Shown here: positions 1 to 8,063 of the stretch, in pieces | Numbering within the stretch: position 1 is the stretch's first letter | How the letters are laid out: every line of letters begins with the position of its first letter | DNA from: Desulfovibrio sp. | Lineage (GTDB): Bacteria > Desulfobacterota > Desulfovibrionia > Desulfovibrionales > Desulfovibrionaceae | Length of the DNA stretch: 32,311 bases | NCBI GenBank assembly: GCA_017454325.1 | Contig: JAFTDG010000105.1 | Span: forward strand, 1-32,311 | Direction of reading: 5' to 3' | Position numbers and translations under genes: made by a program | Notes under the pieces: model-generated | Database searches by the model: none | What the model saw: only the letters and a program-made list of their open reading frames with translations | Told to the model about the DNA's origin: nothing

Positions 1-2255
1 ATTTCTACTTCTGAAAAACCCGCTAATAAAGCGTTATCCAAAAAACGTTCTAGTTCAGCAAGTGCAGAATCTACCCTATGTCCACGTAAATCAACAGCAA
101 GCGCCGCTGATCCATTTTTCACACTGCCTGGAACAGAAACGTTCCCCAGTTGTTGAGTGGCATTTTTTCCTCCAGGCATACGTATATCTTTGATGTCCGC
201 CCAGAGGCGAACTCCATTCATATCTAAACGAATGCGATCGCGGCGTTTATCGACATCTGTAATTATGCCACGTTTGTTAAAGACAGTATGAAATACTTCC
301 TGTCCCGGTACTATAGTTGTAACTTCTGGCAGGATTGATGGAGCCTCACTGTCACTCTCTGGCAGAAGTGAAGTGCGCAGATGTGAAAGTTCTTTGAGAG
401 CCTGTTTGTGTGATAGTTTATTTTCTTTCCACGCTCGCATAAGTTCCGCTGCATGTGACCGAATTTCGTCGCGCAATAGCGAACGCTCTTTTTCGAGCTT
501 TTCACGCAGTATGCGAGCTTGCTGCTGTGCCTTATGCTGTTCCCTGGCTAACACAGTAAGCTCTTCTTCCCGGCGGGCTGCAAGGGCATTGAGCCGTGCA
601 AGAATTGGAGCAGTATCTTCCCCATTTTGAAGTAGATAATGTTCAGCTCGACGAAGGACTGATGCTGGCAAGCCATGTTCTCGTGCCACATCCAAAGCGA
701 GGCTGGCACCTACCTGATCATAGGCCAACTTGAACAATGGTTTATGGTTTTCTGGATCAAAGAGCATAGACGCTGCCCGAGCTCCATCGGATGATAATGC
801 ATAATTTTTAAGGGAAGGGAAATGCGTTGCAGCCAAAACAAAAGTATGCTTGTTCAATAATTCGTCAAGTACAGCCTGAGCCAGTGCTGCCCCCTGAGCA
901 GGGTCCGTACCTGCTCCGAACTCGTCCAGCAATACAAGGCTGTTGGCATCTAAATGTTTCCATGCTTTGCCCAGATGTTCTATTTGGGCGGTAAAAGTGG
1001 AAACATTGTCAACCAGGCTTTGTTCATCACCAATAAATGCGTCCATGCGACTGAACCATGGAAGATGTGACCCTGGTGCGACCGGTACTGGCAAACCACA
1101 TAATGCCATGGCAGTAATGATGCCAAGAGTTTTGAGACAAACTGTTTTACCCCCTGCATTGCCTCCAGTAATAATCAGGGCTCTTTCTCCGGGTCTAAGA
1201 ATTATGTCTATCGGACGCACCATCGCATGTGCATGGGCCAATGCGGTATCATGTACAGGAGTTGTCTTTGTTGTAGTCATGTGGCTGAGTACAAGCAGCG
1301 GATGGCGGGCATGAAGGAGGTTAATCCCTTCATTGTCATGTGTAAGTGGTAATATACGACCGTCAAAAAAATAAGCAAGACGACGAGCAGCTTGCAAAAC
1401 ATCAAGTTGGGTTAACAAATCCAGAGCTGCGCACGCGCCTGGAAGTTCTGCATACAGAAGATCACACAGATATGTTAAAATGTTACGTTCTTCCTCACGT
1501 TCTTCACGCTTGAGTTCCTGTAATCGATTATTGATTTCTACTAGAAAGAGGGGTTCAAAGTAACACGTTTCTCCTGTTTGTGACCAGTCGTGGATAATTC
1601 CCTGCATGCGGCCCTTGTAGTTTGCTTTAAGGGGTAAGACATAACGGTCCGATGAAAGTGTAATAAATTCGTCCTGCAAATAAGCATGAATGTTATATTG
1701 CTGGGCGAAATCTTTGACTTTGTGCAGACAACGTTGATGCAGTTGCCGTAATTCTGTACGGAGTCGGTAGAGCTCTGGTGAACTTTCGTCACGGAGCAGT
1801 CCATCATCTGAAATACAGCGTAACAGGGCGGCTGTGAGCTGCGCAGGCAGAGGTGTGCTTTCAGATAACTGGAGAAGGTGCGGCCATCGATTAACAGCAT
1901 CTGGAACAGCTATTGAGGCATGAGCCTCCTTTGCCAGGCATAAGACCTCACGTAAAGTCCAGAAGGCATCAATATCAGGAGAAAGACGCTTTCCTGCTTT
2001 ACTCTTTGCAGCAGCAAACAGTGCACTGATGTCAGGAAAAGCATTAAGATTGAAAGCCGTATCACCTTCTGCAGAACACTGCGACCAATCACAAGATTCT
2101 TCATAGAGATGTGCCGCATTCTCTACAGCAGCAGCATCCGTGAGAGGAAGTAACGCTAAAGCTTGAGCATGACCCGCGCTGGAAAGACACAAGGCCGCAA
2201 GATGTTCTTTGATGCGGTGAAACTCAAGGGCTTGGAGCGTTCGGGCATGAATCAT
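1..2255 (-). CDS. mutS2: Endonuclease MutS2 (C-terminus beyond window)
   Basis: MutS2 is a MutS-family ATPase with a C-terminal Smr nuclease domain. It is linked to suppression of homologous recombination and to rescue of collided ribosomes. Read on the minus strand from the ATG at 2255 (MIHARTLQALEFHRIK), with GAGG about 10 nt upstream, the frame stays open to the window edge for 751 codons. The Walker A loop reads ITGGNAGGKTVCLKT near residues 360-375; the family usually has GPNTGGKT, so two loop positions differ. The Walker B region reads LVLLDEFGAGTDP, followed by the ATH switch. The last residues in the window, LAVDLRGHRVDSALAELE, are the start of the Smr domain, so only about 30 residues should be missing. 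The gene begins 31 nt after yqeY and is probably co-transcribed with it. Confidence 0.93.
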   Translation of the reverse strand, partial: MIHARTLQALEFHRIKEHLAALCLSSAGHAQALALLPLTDAAAVENAAHLYEESCDWSQCSAEGDTAFNLNAFPDISALFAAAKSKAGKRLSPDIDAFWTLREVLCLAKEAHASIAVPDAVNRWPHLLQLSESTPLPAQLTAALLRCISDDGLLRDESSPELYRLRTELRQLHQRCLHKVKDFAQQYNIHAYLQDEFITLSSDRYVLPLKANYKGRMQGIIHDWSQTGETCYFEPLFLVEINNRLQELKREEREEERNILTYLCDLLYAELPGACAALDLLTQLDVLQAARRLAYFFDGRILPLTHDNEGINLLHARHPLLVLSHMTTTKTTPVHDTALAHAHAMVRPIDIILRPGERALIITGGNAGGKTVCLKTLGIITAMALCGLPVPVAPGSHLPWFSRMDAFIGDEQSLVDNVSTFTAQIEHLGKAWKHLDANSLVLLDEFGAGTDPAQGAALAQAVLDELLNKHTFVLAATHFPSLKNYALSSDGARAASMLFDPENHKPLFKLAYDQVGASLALDVAREHGLPASVLRRAEHYLLQNGEDTAPILARLNALAARREEELTVLAREQHKAQQQARILREKLEKERSLLRDEIRSHAAELMRAWKENKLSHKQALKELSHLRTSLLPESDSEAPSILPEVTTIVPGQEVFHTVFNKRGIITDVDKRRDRIRLDMNGVRLWADIKDIRMPGGKNATQQLGNVSVPGSVKNGSAALAVDLRGHRVDSALAELERFLDNALLAGFSEVE

Positions 2256-2286
2256 ACACCGTTTGCCTCAATATTCTCTTATGAAG

Positions 2287-2745
2287 TTATTGTAGGCGTT
2301 GTTTTACCTGTGCCGAGAGGAGCTTACCATCTATCCTGCCCCTATAGCGAGCCATGATAGCATTCATAACCTTTCCCATATCTTTGGACGATGTGGCACC
2401 TACTTCTTCAATAGTTATATCTATAATTGTAGTGAGCTCTTCAGGCGTAAGGGGTTTGGGCAGATATTGCTGTATAATATCCAGCTCTGCATTTTCTTTG
2501 TCAGCCAGATCCGTACGACCTGCAGCAATAAATTGTTCTATGGAATCCCGACGTTGCTTAGCTTCCTTGAGAATAAGGTCAAGCATTTCTTCGTCGGTAA
2601 GCGTACCACCAGGACGCTTGATTTCAACAAGACGATTTTTTACAGCGGTTTTTATCAAGCGTAACACAGAAACTCGTACGTTTTCCTTAGCTTTGTATGC
2701 CTGTAAATAATCCATCTCAATTTGTTGAAAAAGAGAACTATTCAT
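2287..2745 (-). CDS. yqeY: GatB/YqeY domain protein
   Basis: This is a 152-residue stand-alone YqeY protein, homologous to the C-terminal tRNA-binding tail of GatB. Its exact role is not settled. The sequence runs MNSSLFQQIEMDYLQAYKAK, then VLRLIKTAVKNRLVEIK, and ends in MGKVMNAIMARYRGRIDGK, all typical of the family, whose usual length is about 150. A longer in-frame extension back to 2844 exists, but it crosses the rpsU terminator and is not family-like, so I chose the ATG at 2745. No strong ribosome binding site is visible. The gene lies between rpsU and mutS2; the rpsU-yqeY neighbourhood is common in bacteria. Confidence 0.9.
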   Translation of the reverse strand: MNSSLFQQIEMDYLQAYKAKENVRVSVLRLIKTAVKNRLVEIKRPGGTLTDEEMLDLILKEAKQRRDSIEQFIAAGRTDLADKENAELDIIQQYLPKPLTPEELTTIIDITIEEVGATSSKDMGKVMNAIMARYRGRIDGKLLSAQVKQRLQ

Positions 2746-2800
2746 GTATGTAATCTTGGTTAAAAGGTGAACAAGTAGTCTGTAATTGTCATAGAAAAGA

Positions 2801-2830
2801 CAAAAAGCGGGAAGCCTAGAGGCTTCCCGC
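2801..2830 (-). terminator. Rho-independent terminator after rpsU
   Basis: A perfect 10-bp stem (GCGGGAAGCC with GGCTTCCCGC, 4-nt loop) is followed on the minus strand by a T-run, CTTTTTG. It lies 52 nt past the rpsU stop and before the yqeY start. yqeY therefore depends on readthrough or on its own promoter. Confidence 0.85.
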
Positions 2831-2881
2831 ATGGCAAAAAACAAACAGTTCTTGCAATGATATGCAAAAACAATAAGTTTA

Positions 2882-3085
2882 TCAGGCCATGTTCAGTTTT
2901 CTAATTTTTTTCATCAGCCGCTTATGGGCAGCAGCTTTCTTTTTTTTGCGCATTACACTGGGCTTTTCGTAATGCTGACGTTTTTTCATTTCAGAAAGAA
3001 TGCCAGCTTTTTCAACTTGTTTCTTAAAGCGACGTAATGCGATGTCAAAATTATAATCGTCTTCGTTAAGAAAAACACCTGGCAA
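2882..3085 (-). CDS. rpsU: 30S ribosomal protein S21, TTG start
   Basis: S21 is a small basic protein of the 30S platform near the anti-Shine-Dalgarno end of 16S rRNA. Starting at the TTG at 3085 the product is 67 residues, (M)[18 protein letters not shown], ending in a Lys/Arg-rich tail ([11 protein letters not shown]). Length and sequence fit the family. I chose this TTG because no ATG precedes the conserved core and because a very strong G-rich ribosome binding site (AGGGGGGTG, 3092-3100) sits 6-7 nt upstream. An upstream TTG at 3106 would add seven residues not seen in S21. The ribosome binding site partly pairs in a small leader hairpin (3097-3110), which could tune translation. Confidence 0.93.
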   Translation of the reverse strand: MPGVFLNEDDYNFDIALRRFKKQVEKAGILSEMKKRQHYEKPSVMRKKKKAAAHKRLMKKIRKLNMA

Positions 3086-3096
3086 GAATATCACCC

Positions 3097-3110
3097 CCCT
3101 TGGCAAAGGG
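3097..3110 (-). promoter_or_regulatory. Leader hairpin over the rpsU ribosome binding site
   Basis: On the minus strand CCCTT pairs with AAGGG across a 4-nt TGCC loop. The right arm is the first half of the G-rich ribosome binding site in front of the rpsU TTG start. This could limit initiation, but the stem is only 5 bp. Confidence 0.3.
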
Positions 3111-3136
3111 TTTTTTATTAAAAAATAGAAGGAAAA

Positions 3137-3165
3137 TTTATATACGAACTAAAGACAGAAAGCAA
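3137..3165 (-). promoter_or_regulatory. Sigma70-type promoter for rpsU
   Basis: On the minus strand a -35 TTGCTT (3160-3165) and a -10 TATAAA (3137-3142) are separated by 17 bp, about 50 nt upstream of the rpsU start. This is a good match to the housekeeping consensus in an otherwise A+T-rich gap between the HU gene and rpsU. Confidence 0.55.
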
Positions 3166-3236
3166 GCTTGAAATGGAAAAATATACTAGATCTGAAGCAG
3201 CCGTATCAAACATGTAAGATTCAGTAGGGTTAATAC

Positions 3237-3509
3237 TCAATTAAGGGCGTCTTTAAGCACCTTACCAGGATGAAATTTGATGACCTTAGAAGCCGGAATG
3301 GTCAAGGATTCACCTGTACGAGGGTTACGGCCCTGACGAGCTTTACGAATTTCAACTGAAAATGTGCCGAGCCCAGTAAGAACAAGCTTGGATTCCTGTA
3401 CAAGAGTGTCCTTGGCACAGGCAATAAATACATTGAGTGCACGTTCAGCAGATGCTTTCGTAAGATTGGCTTTGGTACTAATGTTGTTTACCAAATCGCC
3501 TTTAGTCAT
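3237..3509 (-). CDS. HU-family DNA-binding protein
   Basis: A 90-residue histone-like protein that binds and bends DNA as a dimer in the nucleoid. It starts MTKGDLVNNISTKANLTK. The signature arm region reads GLGTFSVEIRKARQGRNPRTG, followed by IPASKVIKFHPGK, which is the HU/IHF DNA-binding beta arm and its C-terminal return. Full family length. The ATG at 3509 has a textbook ribosome binding site (AGGAGG, 8 nt upstream). HU-beta is the most likely assignment, but an IHF-like role cannot be excluded from sequence, so no symbol is given. Confidence 0.93.
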   Translation of the reverse strand: MTKGDLVNNISTKANLTKASAERALNVFIACAKDTLVQESKLVLTGLGTFSVEIRKARQGRNPRTGESLTIPASKVIKFHPGKVLKDALN

Positions 3510-3599
3510 CAGTAGATCCTCCTGAAAAAAATTATTATTTCATTTGTGGACACTAATTGCGATTGGGCAATCGCAGACAACCTTTTGAAAAGAATCATT

Positions 3600-4424
3600 T
3601 TAGGCTGTATTGTCAAGTTGCAGGGCCCAAAAATTGGCCAAGTTGTGAAAATCAGCCACAGAAAGAGCTTCCGGGCGCAGACTTGCGTCTATGCCAGAAC
3701 TAGTAAGGGCTTCCATTAAACCAGGATGTCTGGGATGGCGGAAAATATTTCCAAGCTGTTTGCGTCTCTGCTGAAAACATATCCGCAGGAGTTTGGCAAC
3801 GATATCTGGCCTTGTGGGTTGATTTTTTTGTGAAAGTGGCGTGAAAGACAGCACTGCTGAATTGACCTTGGGGGGAGGTAAAAAAGCCCCAGGCTTCACA
3901 AAAAATTCCAGATGAGGTTGAGCAAAACTCTGCACCCAAACTGAAAGGGCGCCATACTGCCCTGTACCGGGGCCTGCTACCAAACGTTGGCCAACTTCTT
4001 TCTGCACCATAAATATTGCACGTTGCCATCCTGTAGCGCGTGACACAATATCCCAGATGAGTGGAGAAGCTATATTATAAGGAAGATTGCCAACAATTTT
4101 CCAAGTACATTGCGGTGTAATACGCTGCCATGGAAAACGTAGGGCATCCATGAGTACCGATTGCGTATGCTGTTTTGCCAATCGCTGTCGCTCTGCTGCC
4201 CAGTAGGAATCCTTTTCAAGCAAAAGCAAACAGCGATGAGGCTGAGCTTCAAGAGCACAGGTAAGTGCTCCAGGCCCAGGGCCTATTTCAATGATGCAAT
4301 CCTCCGCCTGAGGCAAAAGCAATGCGGCAATACGTCTACAAATAGTTTTCTGACAGAGAAAATGCTGTCCAAGACTTTTTTTGGCTGCAGGAGATAACGC
4401 AGTTATTTTGTCAGGAGAGTGCAT
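3600..4424 (-). CDS. rsmA: 16S rRNA adenine-N6,N6-dimethyltransferase RsmA (KsgA)
   Basis: RsmA dimethylates the two adjacent adenines in the helix 45 loop of 16S rRNA late in 30S assembly, using S-adenosylmethionine. The 274-residue product has the family marks in order: SLGQHFL (residues 17-23), the methionine-binding loop EIGPGPGALT (46-55), the catalytic NLPYNIASPLIW (113-124), and MVQKEVGQRL. Length is normal. The ATG at 4424 lies 3 nt past the stop of the upstream EF-G paralogue with no clear ribosome binding site of its own, so translation is probably coupled. A weak 6-bp hairpin (GCGATT/AATCGC) follows the gene near 3559-3574. Confidence 0.95.
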   Translation of the reverse strand: MHSPDKITALSPAAKKSLGQHFLCQKTICRRIAALLLPQAEDCIIEIGPGPGALTCALEAQPHRCLLLLEKDSYWAAERQRLAKQHTQSVLMDALRFPWQRITPQCTWKIVGNLPYNIASPLIWDIVSRATGWQRAIFMVQKEVGQRLVAGPGTGQYGALSVWVQSFAQPHLEFFVKPGAFLPPPKVNSAVLSFTPLSQKNQPTRPDIVAKLLRICFQQRRKQLGNIFRHPRHPGLMEALTSSGIDASLRPEALSVADFHNLANFWALQLDNTA

Positions 4425-4427
4425 GGC

Positions 4428-6476
4428 TCATGGTCGGTCAAAACGGACAAAGTTCATAACAAGGCCAGCCCGTCCCTGAGTAGCTGAACGAAGTGCTGTA
4501 GAAAAACCAAATAATTTTCGCAAGGGGGCTGTACCACACAGCAATTTACGTCCATTGTGCTCTTTCATATCATCAACCTTGCCATTACACGAAGTAAACA
4601 GCCCAATAGCCGCCCCTAAAAAATCTTCTGGAACAGTGAGTTCGACGTTCATAATTGGCTCAAGGAGAACAGGTAAGGCTGTTGATAACGCCTTACGGAG
4701 AGCCTGACCTGCGGCCATACGACAACCGGGAAGCGTAGTCAGTCCTTCCTGCCGTTCTACCGCTGTTAAGGTCACTGCCACATCTTCCACGGGAAATCCC
4801 GAAAGCTCACCACATTGTAAGGCATCATTTATACCTTCCATAGCTGCTTCTAAAAATGCCTTAGGAAGAATTTTCCGAGCCAAAGTTGCATCGGACGGTA
4901 AAAAATCTCCTATAACAACACTGTTACCATGCCCCCGGGGTAGAGGCTCAACCTGCAGGCGTACATGCCCCTGATGGTGCTCCTTACCAAGATCGCGGTC
5001 AAATGTTACCTCTGCTGCAGCCTCCTTGCAGATTGTCTCTCTCAACACTACCTGGGGATTGCCAGTACGTGGAGATATGCCATATTCGCGGCGTATGCGC
5101 TCCAGTAGGACATCCAGATGCAGTTCGCCCATGCCAGAAATCGTGCGCGTACCCGTATCTTCATCTATGTGTACATGAAGCGTAGGATCTTCCTCTGTAT
5201 AGCGCTTTAAGGCCTCATCAAGTACCTTCCCTTCATCTGCATTGCGTGGTTCAAGCGCAAGCGTGATCACGGGATCATAGGTCGCAATGCGTTCAAATGT
5301 TATCTGTCGCGCACTATTCGCATAGGTATCTCCTGTTTGGGCTGAACGTAATCCCAGTACTGCCACTATGTCTCCAGCATATGCCTCAGCGATCTGTTCT
5401 CGGCGATCTGCGTGCAGGCGGCATATACGGCCTAGGCGATCGTCTGCATTGCGCGCAGTATTGTGCAAGGTATCTCCTTCATGAATACACCCTGCATACA
5501 AACGTAAGAAAGCCAACTTACGTCCATTCTCTATAAGCACCTTGAAGACAAGGGCTGCTGCAGGAGCATGCACATCAGGAGCAACAACAAGTTCGTTGTC
5601 ATTGGCATCACGACACCTGGCAGGTTGCACGTCAGCTGGCGAAGGCAGCCAGTCACAGACGGCATCCAGCACTGGCTGTACACCAATATTGCGTAGTGCT
5701 GAACCGCACAGGACAGGTGTAAATGTTCGTGCCAGTGTGGCACGGCGCAGGGCGGCATTAATGTCTTTGGTGCTGACACGCTCCTCAAGATAAAGCTCCA
5801 TGAACGTGTCATCAGCGTCAGCTAGTTTTTCCAGTAACAGTTCTCGCCATGGCGCAGCCAAGGCTGATTCTTCATCCGTGAATGGCGTACGATATACTGA
5901 CTGCCCTAAATCATCTTCACCGAAGGTAAGTTTTTCTTTGTGGATGAGATCCAGCACGCCATGAAAATCTCCGCCATGTCCCAAAGGGATAGTAACAGCT
6001 ACGGCATTAGTTTGCAGTCTAGTGCGCATGGCATTGATAACAGCTTCGAAATCCGCGCCAGGCCTATCCATCTTATTGACAAAGGCAATCTTTGGCACAC
6101 CGAATTCTTCGGACTGTCGCCATACTGTTTCAGATTGCGGTTCTACACCGCCTACGGCGCAGAATACCCCTATTGCTCCATCGAGCACACGCAAGGCACG
6201 TTCAACCTCGATAGTAAAATCTACATGCCCTGGAGTATCCACCAGATTTATATCATAATCACGCCAAGAACATGTAGTACAGGCTGACATAATGGTTATG
6301 CCGCGCTCCTGTTCTTCCGGCATGTAATCCATAGTTGCCGCGCCATCATGCACTTCACCCATACGGTGGATTTTTCGACTGTAAAAAAGCATACGCTCAG
6401 AAAGCGTAGTTTTGCCAGCGTCAATATGGGCGATGATGCCAATATTACGAATACGTTTAAGTGCTTTTGGGGACAT
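4428..6476 (-). CDS. Elongation factor G paralogue (EF-G2-like)
   Basis: A complete 682-residue translational GTPase of the EF-G family. It has G1 AHIDAGKTT (16-24), the switch element EEQERGITI, G3 DTPGH (80-84) and G4 NKMD (134-137), and domains II-V down to GFSTALRSATQGRAG near the end. It reads like the second EF-G of bacteria rather than the main translocase: TTLSERMLFYSRKIHRMG replaces the usual TTTTERILFYTG type sequence, and domain IV has GLTTLPGCRM. Such paralogues have been linked to ribosome recycling or translocation under stress; which applies here is not visible. It is not next to rpsL/rpsG/tuf, as the main fusA usually is. AGGGG stands 9 nt before the ATG. The gene forms a tight pair with rsmA. 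Confidence 0.88.
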   Translation of the reverse strand: MSPKALKRIRNIGIIAHIDAGKTTLSERMLFYSRKIHRMGEVHDGAATMDYMPEEQERGITIMSACTTCSWRDYDINLVDTPGHVDFTIEVERALRVLDGAIGVFCAVGGVEPQSETVWRQSEEFGVPKIAFVNKMDRPGADFEAVINAMRTRLQTNAVAVTIPLGHGGDFHGVLDLIHKEKLTFGEDDLGQSVYRTPFTDEESALAAPWRELLLEKLADADDTFMELYLEERVSTKDINAALRRATLARTFTPVLCGSALRNIGVQPVLDAVCDWLPSPADVQPARCRDANDNELVVAPDVHAPAAALVFKVLIENGRKLAFLRLYAGCIHEGDTLHNTARNADDRLGRICRLHADRREQIAEAYAGDIVAVLGLRSAQTGDTYANSARQITFERIATYDPVITLALEPRNADEGKVLDEALKRYTEEDPTLHVHIDEDTGTRTISGMGELHLDVLLERIRREYGISPRTGNPQVVLRETICKEAAAEVTFDRDLGKEHHQGHVRLQVEPLPRGHGNSVVIGDFLPSDATLARKILPKAFLEAAMEGINDALQCGELSGFPVEDVAVTLTAVERQEGLTTLPGCRMAAGQALRKALSTALPVLLEPIMNVELTVPEDFLGAAIGLFTSCNGKVDDMKEHNGRKLLCGTAPLRKLFGFSTALRSATQGRAGLVMNFVRFDRP

Positions 6477-6613
6477 GGCACCAACCCCTGAAAAATGGTT
6501 TCGTTAAAAAGAGTAAAGTTATTGGCGTTGATTTTGCAGAGAAATGACAGCGCATGTCAGACAGAAATCGGCAGTCTCGACCAAAAGGCCATATATCAGA
6601 AAAGACAAAATTC

Positions 6614-6643
6614 TTTAAAGGCCGACGTGATTTATCATGTCAA
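6614..6643 (-). promoter_or_regulatory. Candidate promoter for the EF-G2-rsmA pair
   Basis: On the minus strand a perfect -35 TTGACA (6638-6643) is followed after 18 bp by TTTAAA (6614-6619). The -10 is weak. It would give a leader of about 130 nt before the EF-G paralogue. Confidence 0.4.
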
Positions 6644-6650
6644 CCTTCGA

Positions 6651-6698
6651 AAGGAGCATATATTCTGGGTGCGTTTACGCACACCCAGAATACTCCTT
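6651..6698 (-). terminator. Long hairpin at the end of the DUF1508 gene
   Basis: An 11-bp stem (TATTCTGGGTG with CACCCAGAATA) is extended by a second outer stem (AAGGAG with CTCCTT). Its outer arm overlaps the stop codon of the DUF1508 gene. No long T-run follows on either strand, so it may terminate poorly or protect the 3' end of the transcript. Confidence 0.5.
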
Positions 6699-7068
6699 AT
6701 GCTTCTTTGATTACATCAGCATCAGGGGCGTTTTTTCGTACACTTTCAATACCCTTCAAACACGAAGATTTTTGCTTATAACCCTCAGAAACTGCTATAA
6801 TCTCTCCATTGCGGGCTTTAAGACGGAATCGAAATTCCCCTGCCTTGTCTTTGTACACCTCAAACTTTGGATTGGTGACCGGTGCGATACCTTCAATTGT
6901 CTGATCTTCGAGTTTGGCTTCTACAGCATTGGTTTTAACACTTGCGATGCCATTATTGCAGGACGCTTCAGAAGTATACGTTTCAGAAGTGGCAATTATT
7001 TCTCCGTTGCCAGCCTTAAGATTAAACATAAGCCCTTTCTTGGACTGCTTGATGACGAATTTGCCCAT
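6697..7068 (-). CDS. DUF1508 (YegP-type) protein with two repeats
   Basis: A 123-residue soluble protein made of two tandem copies of the roughly 50-residue DUF1508 unit. The first copy (about 3-52) reads FVIKQSKKGLMFNLKAGNGEII; the second (about 68-116) reads FEVYKDKAGEFRFRLKARNGEII and ends SCLKGIESVRKNAP. The family is small, widespread and functionally uncharacterised. The ATG at 7068 has AGGAGC 9 nt upstream. On the minus strand a TTGACA at 7125-7130 could be a -35 box, but I see no good -10 at the right distance. The gene is flanked by non-coding gaps and appears monocistronic. Confidence 0.88.
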   Translation of the reverse strand: MGKFVIKQSKKGLMFNLKAGNGEIIATSETYTSEASCNNGIASVKTNAVEAKLEDQTIEGIAPVTNPKFEVYKDKAGEFRFRLKARNGEIIAVSEGYKQKSSCLKGIESVRKNAPDADVIKEA

Positions 7069-7176
7069 AACAGTAGCTCCTGAAAAAGATTTAATGAATA
7101 CGACTGTTACAGATGGTACAAATTTGTCAAGATAAAATTATGTGTATACAGACAATTCCAAAGCACATTGTGCCGG

Positions 7177-8058
7177 CTATAGCACACCAAATGCAGTGGT
7201 TTGAACATGAAATGACGATGGTGTGAGTCCGGAATGCAGCCAGAAACCTTCACAGCCCGGGGTAAGGAGCAGAGGAGGGGCAGACGCCCAGTCCATACAT
7301 GCTGCGTGCGCTTTTTTAGGGCTCAAATATACGGCATCAGCTTTTTCAGGCATGACATTTTGCCGGATAGAAGTATACGCTTCGGCCTGTGCAAATGATA
7401 TGGCTGCGTTATCGAACAAGTCAGGCTCTGGCAATGCCAGTAAAGGCATGCGACGTTCTTCAAAGCAGAGCATGCCTTGTGCGCGGAATTTCTCAGCAAC
7501 CATATCCAATTCACCTGTGTGCAACAGCACAAGTCGACCTGGTGCAGGAACCGTTGTTGAAAGTAATGCTTCAAATTGTGCTGCATTCAGTACAAAAATA
7601 TCTTCCACGCCAGAAAGTTCAAGGCTGACGAGGGCTTCCTTTGTCGGTGTGCCGCCAACACAAACGGCACCCACCAGGGGGACCCCACCCAGCATTGCCG
7701 CCACACATGCTGCAGCAAGACGAGCCGCAGCAGCATAGCGTGCTGTAAATGCTACGATTGCCCATGGAACGGGCCGCATACGTGTTGCACGCCAAAAACC
7801 AAGATGATGATTGTGTACCGTGTCATAACGTGTTTCCGTAACTTCACCAAAGTACATATGTGCAAGGGCAAGCCCTGTCTTGATGACGGCGCGTAGCTGA
7901 GGAGCAATACTCTCATAGGCAGAGGCTATCTGACTATCATCAAGACGATAAGCCTCAGTCCATTCAGGCCAATGTGCCGGGCAGCCGGGCATAAGTGCAG
8001 TATCGAACATATCATATTTCGAGCTATAAAGGAATGATGCTTCCGCCTCAGGTAGCAT
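7177..8058 (-). CDS. Uncharacterised protein with histidinol dehydrogenase-like core, downstream of argH
   Basis: A 293-residue protein I cannot name with certainty. Residues around 100-170 (LAAACVAAMLGGVPLVGAV, then LVSLELSGVEDIFVLNAAQFEALL) resemble the Rossmann-like part of histidinol dehydrogenase, where 'AKVAGV ... AGV ... GGAQAIAAL' is found. The catalytic glutamate/histidine region of HisD is not recognisable, so this is probably a divergent, perhaps non-enzymatic, relative. It follows argH directly. A TTG at 8067 overlaps the argH stop, but AGGG is correctly spaced only for the ATG at 8058, which I chose. It is probably translated from the argG-argH message. Confidence 0.7.
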   Translation of the reverse strand: MLPEAEASFLYSSKYDMFDTALMPGCPAHWPEWTEAYRLDDSQIASAYESIAPQLRAVIKTGLALAHMYFGEVTETRYDTVHNHHLGFWRATRMRPVPWAIVAFTARYAAAARLAAACVAAMLGGVPLVGAVCVGGTPTKEALVSLELSGVEDIFVLNAAQFEALLSTTVPAPGRLVLLHTGELDMVAEKFRAQGMLCFEERRMPLLALPEPDLFDNAAISFAQAEAYTSIRQNVMPEKADAVYLSPKKAHAACMDWASAPPLLLTPGCEGFWLHSGLTPSSFHVQTTAFGVL

Positions 8059-8063
8059 TGCAT

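Noticed and set aside
3097..3116. Plus-strand terminator-like hairpin followed by TTTTTT
   Set aside because: No plus-strand gene lies upstream. The pairing is better explained as the leader hairpin over the rpsU ribosome binding site on the minus strand.
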